Assembly (NCBI GenBank): GCA_964030785.1
Contig: OZ034971.1
Coordinates: forward strand, 48,224,578 to 48,288,577
Reading direction: 5' to 3'
DNA from: Siderastrea siderea
Taxonomy: Eukaryota; Cnidaria; Anthozoa; Scleractinia; Rhizangiidae
Length of the DNA: 64,000 nucleotides
The translations under genes were made by a program, and so were the position numbers. This document shows, piece after piece, positions 59,601 to 64,000 of the stretch; position 1 is the first letter of the stretch; the number at the start of each line of letters is the position of its first letter. Under the pieces are notes generated by a model that was given only the letters and a program-made list of their open reading frames with translations, did no database searches and had not been told where the DNA came from.

Positions 59601-60560
59601 GTTTCACCAATCATGATCGATAAAATTGCAGCCCATTGAAATTGTCATACTTGGGGGACTTGGGCTAATTTATATAAAGTTAAGCACATACTTTGCAGAA
59701 GATGTTTATTGAAACTGGACATTCATTTTTTAATTCTATATAACAATAATTATTAATGTTACTATCAAAAGTAAACCAAACTGTCATTATCTACACTCTT
59801 CAAGAACCATGACAGTAGGTGATACACATCAGCTACAGAACAAAATAAAAATAATAAATTAATCTGTATTATTCCATCTTCATATAATTATGTTTATTAC
59901 TTTATTTTATATCTTCTTGTCAAGGACAATGTTTTTATTTTTTACTCCCCACTGGCAAAGTTTCAAATAACAGTTGGTACTCGGACAATGACCATGCAAA
60001 AAATTTGCCAGTGTCCCAACTTAGAAATCCCAATTGTGGTTGGAAATAACCTCCAGACAAACGTTGAAATGTTTTGCAGCACATTATAGCAGTGGGCAAA
60101 AGTTCTTCACATAGATTTTAAATCAAGCTGAGAAACCTAGAATACATCTTCCTCAGGGTTTTGGGGGCAGGGGTGTTACTACCCCATATACAGCATACAG
60201 GTATGGGCTGCTGGATGGGTTCCTATTTTTGGCCTTCTTATTGAGTCAGTAAAGTAGTTCCAATTTTGGCCCTTTAGTCTGAGATGGGGTAAACGTTTCT
60301 ACTTATTTGAAATTCATATAAACAGTGTTGACAGTTCCTTTCTTTATTTTGCCCGATTTAGATGTTTTCTAGCCTTCCTCTCTAATTTATGTTGTTACAA
60401 AATGTGTGAAAATAATACATTCTGAATAACAGAGAATAAAATTTAACTCGTTTGTCTAATATGACATCAGAATATAGAACATTTTTGGTCTGAGATGGGG
60501 TAGGGTTTCCAAGTAAGCCCAGGACATTTTAATGTCCTTGGTAAAAACAGATTCCAGCTT
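56611..60560. other. non-coding DNA downstream of the cluster
   Basis: AT-rich and CpG-poor. It includes a poly-C tract at about 58488-58504, a short (ATGT)n run near 59258-59275 after AATAAAGCTT (a retroelement-tail pattern), and MITE copy 5. Minus-strand frames near 57740-57839 (KGHDLLDKAELPSTSPYAM) and 58350-58416 (HEGVQTDAKTFLERG) look somewhat exon-like, but I cannot link them. Confidence 0.35.
58995..59203 (+). repeat. MITE-like element, TTAACCCTTAAGCCC family, copy 5
   Basis: Starts TAACCTTTTAAGCCCCAATA, contains GGTCATAAGAATTTGGCAAATG and CCAGTAAGGAGAATTTGTAT, and ends TTGGGGCTTAAAGGTAAA. Confidence 0.8.
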
Positions 60561-61380
60561 TGATTGGTAAATGTTTATGGCTGCCTATAGAAAATGGCCA
60601 AGCCTGTTACAATAGTTGCATTTTCCTGGAGCTGATTCAGTGCAATTGCCAGTCCTCCAGAGGCTTCAGAGCCCCTACTTTCCCCAGTCAATGATCTCTT
60701 AACTGATGACCAGGAAAACAAGATCTTCAATCACGGACTGCAAGGTCTTTAGCTGAGTGTCTTCGTCATGCAATATAATAGATGACACTGGAAGAGAAGG
60801 AGGAGGAGAGCGCATGATGAAATATTGGAATGCCCTTTTCAATAGAGGAACAAAAGAGGCCAAAAAAGCATTTGAAGCAAATATGCATCTCACAGCAAAT
60901 TGTTGTGAAAAAAGATAATAATTTATTACTTATTTTTATGTGCAAGAAAATGGTCAAACGAATATTCGAATTCCATGCCAAAATCTAGAAAAAATAGTAT
61001 AGAACTCTACAACTTGGTAATACGAAAATTTGATGTAAAGCTTAAAATACTTCGATGATCAAAGTAACGTCCAACGATTTTACTATCCATACATATTGGC
61101 GATTGTAAATAAGATATGAAAGATTTGGAAGATAAAGCAGGATAGTAATTAAGATGTGGAACTCACTGCGTATTTATAATTTTCTGATACCAAAGTATTA
61201 AAGAAAGACACTCACCGAAGGCTCCAGAGACGTTACCAGAGACGGCGCCAGACGCTCTATCTTTCAATCTACTCCTCTTATTCCAAAATTTCAACTGCCT
61301 TCAATCGTGTGTAAGAATCAACTGTGCCTAGAGCTGCGTTCTGGTGTACGGATTATATGGCTGCCATTTTGGGACATTTG
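60561..61380 (-). other. possible promoter and exons of an unidentified minus-strand gene
   Basis: On the minus strand, CAAAATGGCAGCC near 61360 resembles the YY1-type initiator box of housekeeping promoters. A splice donor CTTCG|GTGAGT lies near 61217, after a stretch that can be read NKRSRLKDRASGAVSG but lacks an ATG. Further on, CTCCTTCTCTTCCAG (about 60790) and TTTTCCTGGTCATCAG (about 60702) are good acceptor sequences, followed by frames such as LHDEDTQLKTLQSVIEDL and EASGGLAIALNQLQENATIV. I recognise no protein, and the exon joins are uncertain. Confidence 0.2.
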
Positions 61381-61443
61381 ACTTCCGTTTTGAAGTTAAG
61401 CATGCGCACTAAAACCGGAATCCCACGTTTTCTGGGATAAAAA

Positions 61444-61525
61444 ATTCCATTATCCCAGAGTCTCTACTGGCGCCCTCCCGCTGACCAAAAAGCCAGTGGA
61501 CTCTGGGTACGAGATTGCTCGAGAT
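61444..61525 (-). repeat. dispersed repeat, right member of inverted pair with 56531-56610
   Basis: TTCCATTATCCCAGAGTCTC, TACTGGCGCCC and CTGACCAAAAAGCCAGTGGA are the reverse complement of the left member. The two lie 4.8 kb apart. Confidence 0.8.
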
Positions 61526-64000
61526 GCAGAAGCAATTCTAGCTTCTCCAGTGCATCCCAAACTTCCCAAGTGCATCATAACTCGCTATATGCATACATAA
61601 AAGCATGAGCCAATTGTTTTATAACATAGCCAGTGGAAATGCAAGGCGAAACCCGGCTAAATATACTTATTCTCACGAACAAGTCTATAAAATAAATAGG
61701 CCTGAGCTCTGATTTAAAATGGTATTTTTTCTGCGCGATGCTACAGTTCCGTTCTACTTCCGCTGAAATCTCTAATAAGAAATGGCAAATATGCAGTTGA
61801 CTCAAAGGGGGAACTAGGCAACAGATTAAGTTTGTTCACGTCATTAGCGTGCACAACAAGATTATGAAGCACGCAAGTGGTAAATTTGATTACGCGTATT
61901 TGCTAGCTGTGTTATATATGTACCTTGTATAACGTCGCTGGGGTCAACTCAGAATTTGATGTGAATAGATCTGCAATTTAGCTCAAAACCCATGTGACGT
62001 CAGGTCCTATATATCCAGAAATATTAAAACAAGCAAAGTGTAAAGCCAGGAGCTCTTACTTCATTTCGTTTATTTTCACTACACTTAACTCTGCAGGAGT
62101 TTTCTATTAATTTATTCCAAAAGAAATTTATTCCAACTTTACTTCAAAAAGAAAATTATTGGTCACTTTCGTCCACGAGTCACTTAGTAAATTAGCATGA
62201 AATCACGAGCATATATGTATATTTACCAAGCATCATTTGCATCATTGTGTCTCAGATCAGTGTAACACCTGCTAAAACGCTAGAAGTACAGACATTCAAA
62301 TCTCAAATAAAGTTTGCAATGTATTGTACAAGTGTTGTGTGTGTTTTGTTGTTGTGTTTGTTTTTTCTTTTGGTTTTTTTTTTTTTTGTTTTTTGTTTTT
62401 TTTTGCTTTACAATAATTCAGCCTTTCATGTTTTAACAAAGTAAGTTTCCAGTTTGCTTCAAAAATGGGTGCTAGCTTTACAAAAAAAGGGGGGGGGAGG
62501 CTCAGAAAAAAGGTCGTCCCAGCCGGTGAGGAGGGGAAGGGGAGAGGAGAAGGAGCACCAAACAGAAAAGGAGGCGGGAACCGCTAAGTAAGTGGTGGGA
62601 GGAGGGAGAACAGGGATGAAGTGTCAAAAGGATGCGATAGCCTCCAAACATAGAATGACAAGAAGCGGTAAAGGGTAAGTGAAAGCGGGCAATCGAAACC
62701 CCCTCCCCTCCCCTCCCTAAGGGACAGACTTGTAAAAAGAGCAACAACAACAACAAGCTTTATTTGCATGACTGTAAATTTGTTACAATATTGCAAGAGC
62801 GTACAACTTATTAAGTAATAAAAAAAGGACATATATAAAATTAGTTACATTGATAGCATTTTCTCACGTGAATCAAAACAAGATGAGATAAATTTAATTA
62901 ATTGCATGTTCACAAAAAAATTGGAAGAATTCATTAATTCTAAAATCAAATCAGACACTGGTAGCCGGCTAACATTTGGGATTTAGTTATCTCTCGTTGT
63001 TGCGTATTTGGAACAATAAAAGAGAAAATGAATTTCATCTTCGGTTTGATTACAGTTTCAGACCGAGCAAAGCCTATTTCCTCTGGGCGTATCGTTATAT
63101 CTGCCCAGTTCGATCATTAGTTTATGATTACTAATACGTAATTTAGTTAATGTTCTCCTAGAACATTAGAAAAGTGATGAGGTAGTGGGGCATTTTCAGC
63201 TTGAGCGAATTTCTTTTTTTCTACCACGGCCCATGTATGAATTTTTTTTGGGGGGGGGAAGTTTTTTTGGTCAAATTTTCTTCATTGCTAATTTCCTAGA
63301 CTACCATGTGGCACTTATTTTTTGCGATTTTTGCAGTTTTTTCACGATCCGCAAAAAAAGTTCCCACGAAAACAAATTTTCTGCAAAACTTTTCTCCGCA
63401 AAAAGCTACTCCACTTTCGAAATTTAAAAATAAATAAATAAATAAATTGACTTTGTTTAACGAGGGTGACACTAAACAGTTTTTCAGCTGACAAACCTGT
63501 GGCCCTCGGATTCCAGATCGAATTGGAATTTGGAAATGTTGGTTAGACAAACATTGCCTTTTGCATGTAATGTTTAACTACGTTGGTGCCCATTTACTTA
63601 CCGTCTCTTGCGCTCAGAAATAAAACGAAATTAGAAACAAAACAGCTATGTTTATTCACACACACACAATTCACAATAATACAAAAATTATTAAATACAA
63701 AAATTATAAAATACTAAGAATTAACGAAGTTTCGGTTCCGCCCGCAAATAGCAGAGGCTAATCGAGGCGGGCGGAGCTACAATGGTAAAGCAGTCGCGAT
63801 TACAGAAGGATATTTAAATAATAAATTAATACAAATACAATACAATTACAATTAAATAAGGATACTAAATACTAAACAACTATATACATTAATTGGCAAC
63901 TTTTAGGAATTTGTATTCAAGAATTACTCGAATTACGGAAAACAAAATTAATAAAGGAGAGGAAGGAAGGATACGAGAAATAGGAAAATTGATGTTATAC
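61526..64000. other. terminal region, repeats only
   Basis: Holds a T-rich tract (62340-62410), a purine-rich tract (62488-62610) and the second AGCTTTATTTGCATGAC repeat. The end (about 63640-63800) carries CAGCTATGTTTATTCACACA and a short GC-rich hairpin around CCGCCCGC / GCGGGCGG. Short frames are compositionally biased. No gene recognised. Confidence 0.4.
62754..63050. repeat. dispersed repeat, AGCTTTATTTGCATGAC family, copy 2
   Basis: AAGCTTTATTTGCATGACTG, TTACAATATTGCAAGAGCGT and GAATTCATTAATTCT parallel the copy at 47920-48200. Confidence 0.55.

Noticed and set aside
62244..62444. Short plus frame with Phe/Val run near the end
   Set aside because: The hydrophobic run is the translation of a T-rich tract (62340-62410).

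Overview
The window is animal nuclear DNA: AT-rich, with genes far apart, GT-AG introns, poly-A signals, many short inverted-repeat (MITE-like) elements and microsatellites, and no bacterial operon structure. The repeat style and the expansion of cholinesterase-like genes suggest a cnidarian, most likely a stony coral. That assignment is inference; no marker gene in the window proves it.

The only clearly recognisable protein-coding genes form one paralogous cluster of secreted type-B carboxylesterase / cholinesterase-like proteins from about 15.4 to 56.4 kb. Two are single-exon: gene A (+, 15442-17226) and gene B (-, 25269-27029). Three have two exons with a phase-2 intron at the same place: gene C (-, 28941-32680), gene E (+, 45686-47767) and gene F (+, 52997-56440). 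All five keep a Ser/Glu/His triad, a GGG oxyanion motif, an N-terminal signal peptide and a hydrophobic C-terminal tail typical of GPI-anchor signals. The cluster also holds two pseudogenes, D (-, 35452-38475) and G (-, about 50185-51150), and two short exon-1 relics (about 51344-51504 - and 52597-52715 +). D and G share 5' flanks, E and F share 5' flanks, and each minus copy is head-to-head with a plus copy. The cluster therefore looks like a divergent pair that was duplicated en bloc, with one member of each pair then decaying.

Region by region: 1-15.4 kb holds no confident gene but has many foldback elements, a degenerate tandem array of about 290-bp units (10.2-11.1 kb), (TAG)n and (ATT)n microsatellites, and a pyrimidine-rich minisatellite. 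17.8-20.5 kb is a nested pair of inverted-repeat elements carrying a decayed RecQ-type helicase fragment. 20.5-25.1 kb is non-coding with MITEs. 25.3-38.5 kb is the minus-strand esterase run B, C, D. 38.5-45.4 kb is a spacer containing a large foldback (about 40.56-42.36 kb) with a perfect 40-bp palindrome near its centre. 45.4-56.4 kb holds E, G and F. 56.4-64 kb has dispersed repeats and, at best, weak exon candidates on the minus strand.

A and B keep the Glu next to the nucleophile (GESAG) and a Trp near the choline-binding position. C, E and F have GASAG or GVSAG and lack that Trp. The two groups probably differ in substrate range, and the C/E/F type is unlikely to be efficient acetylcholinesterase.
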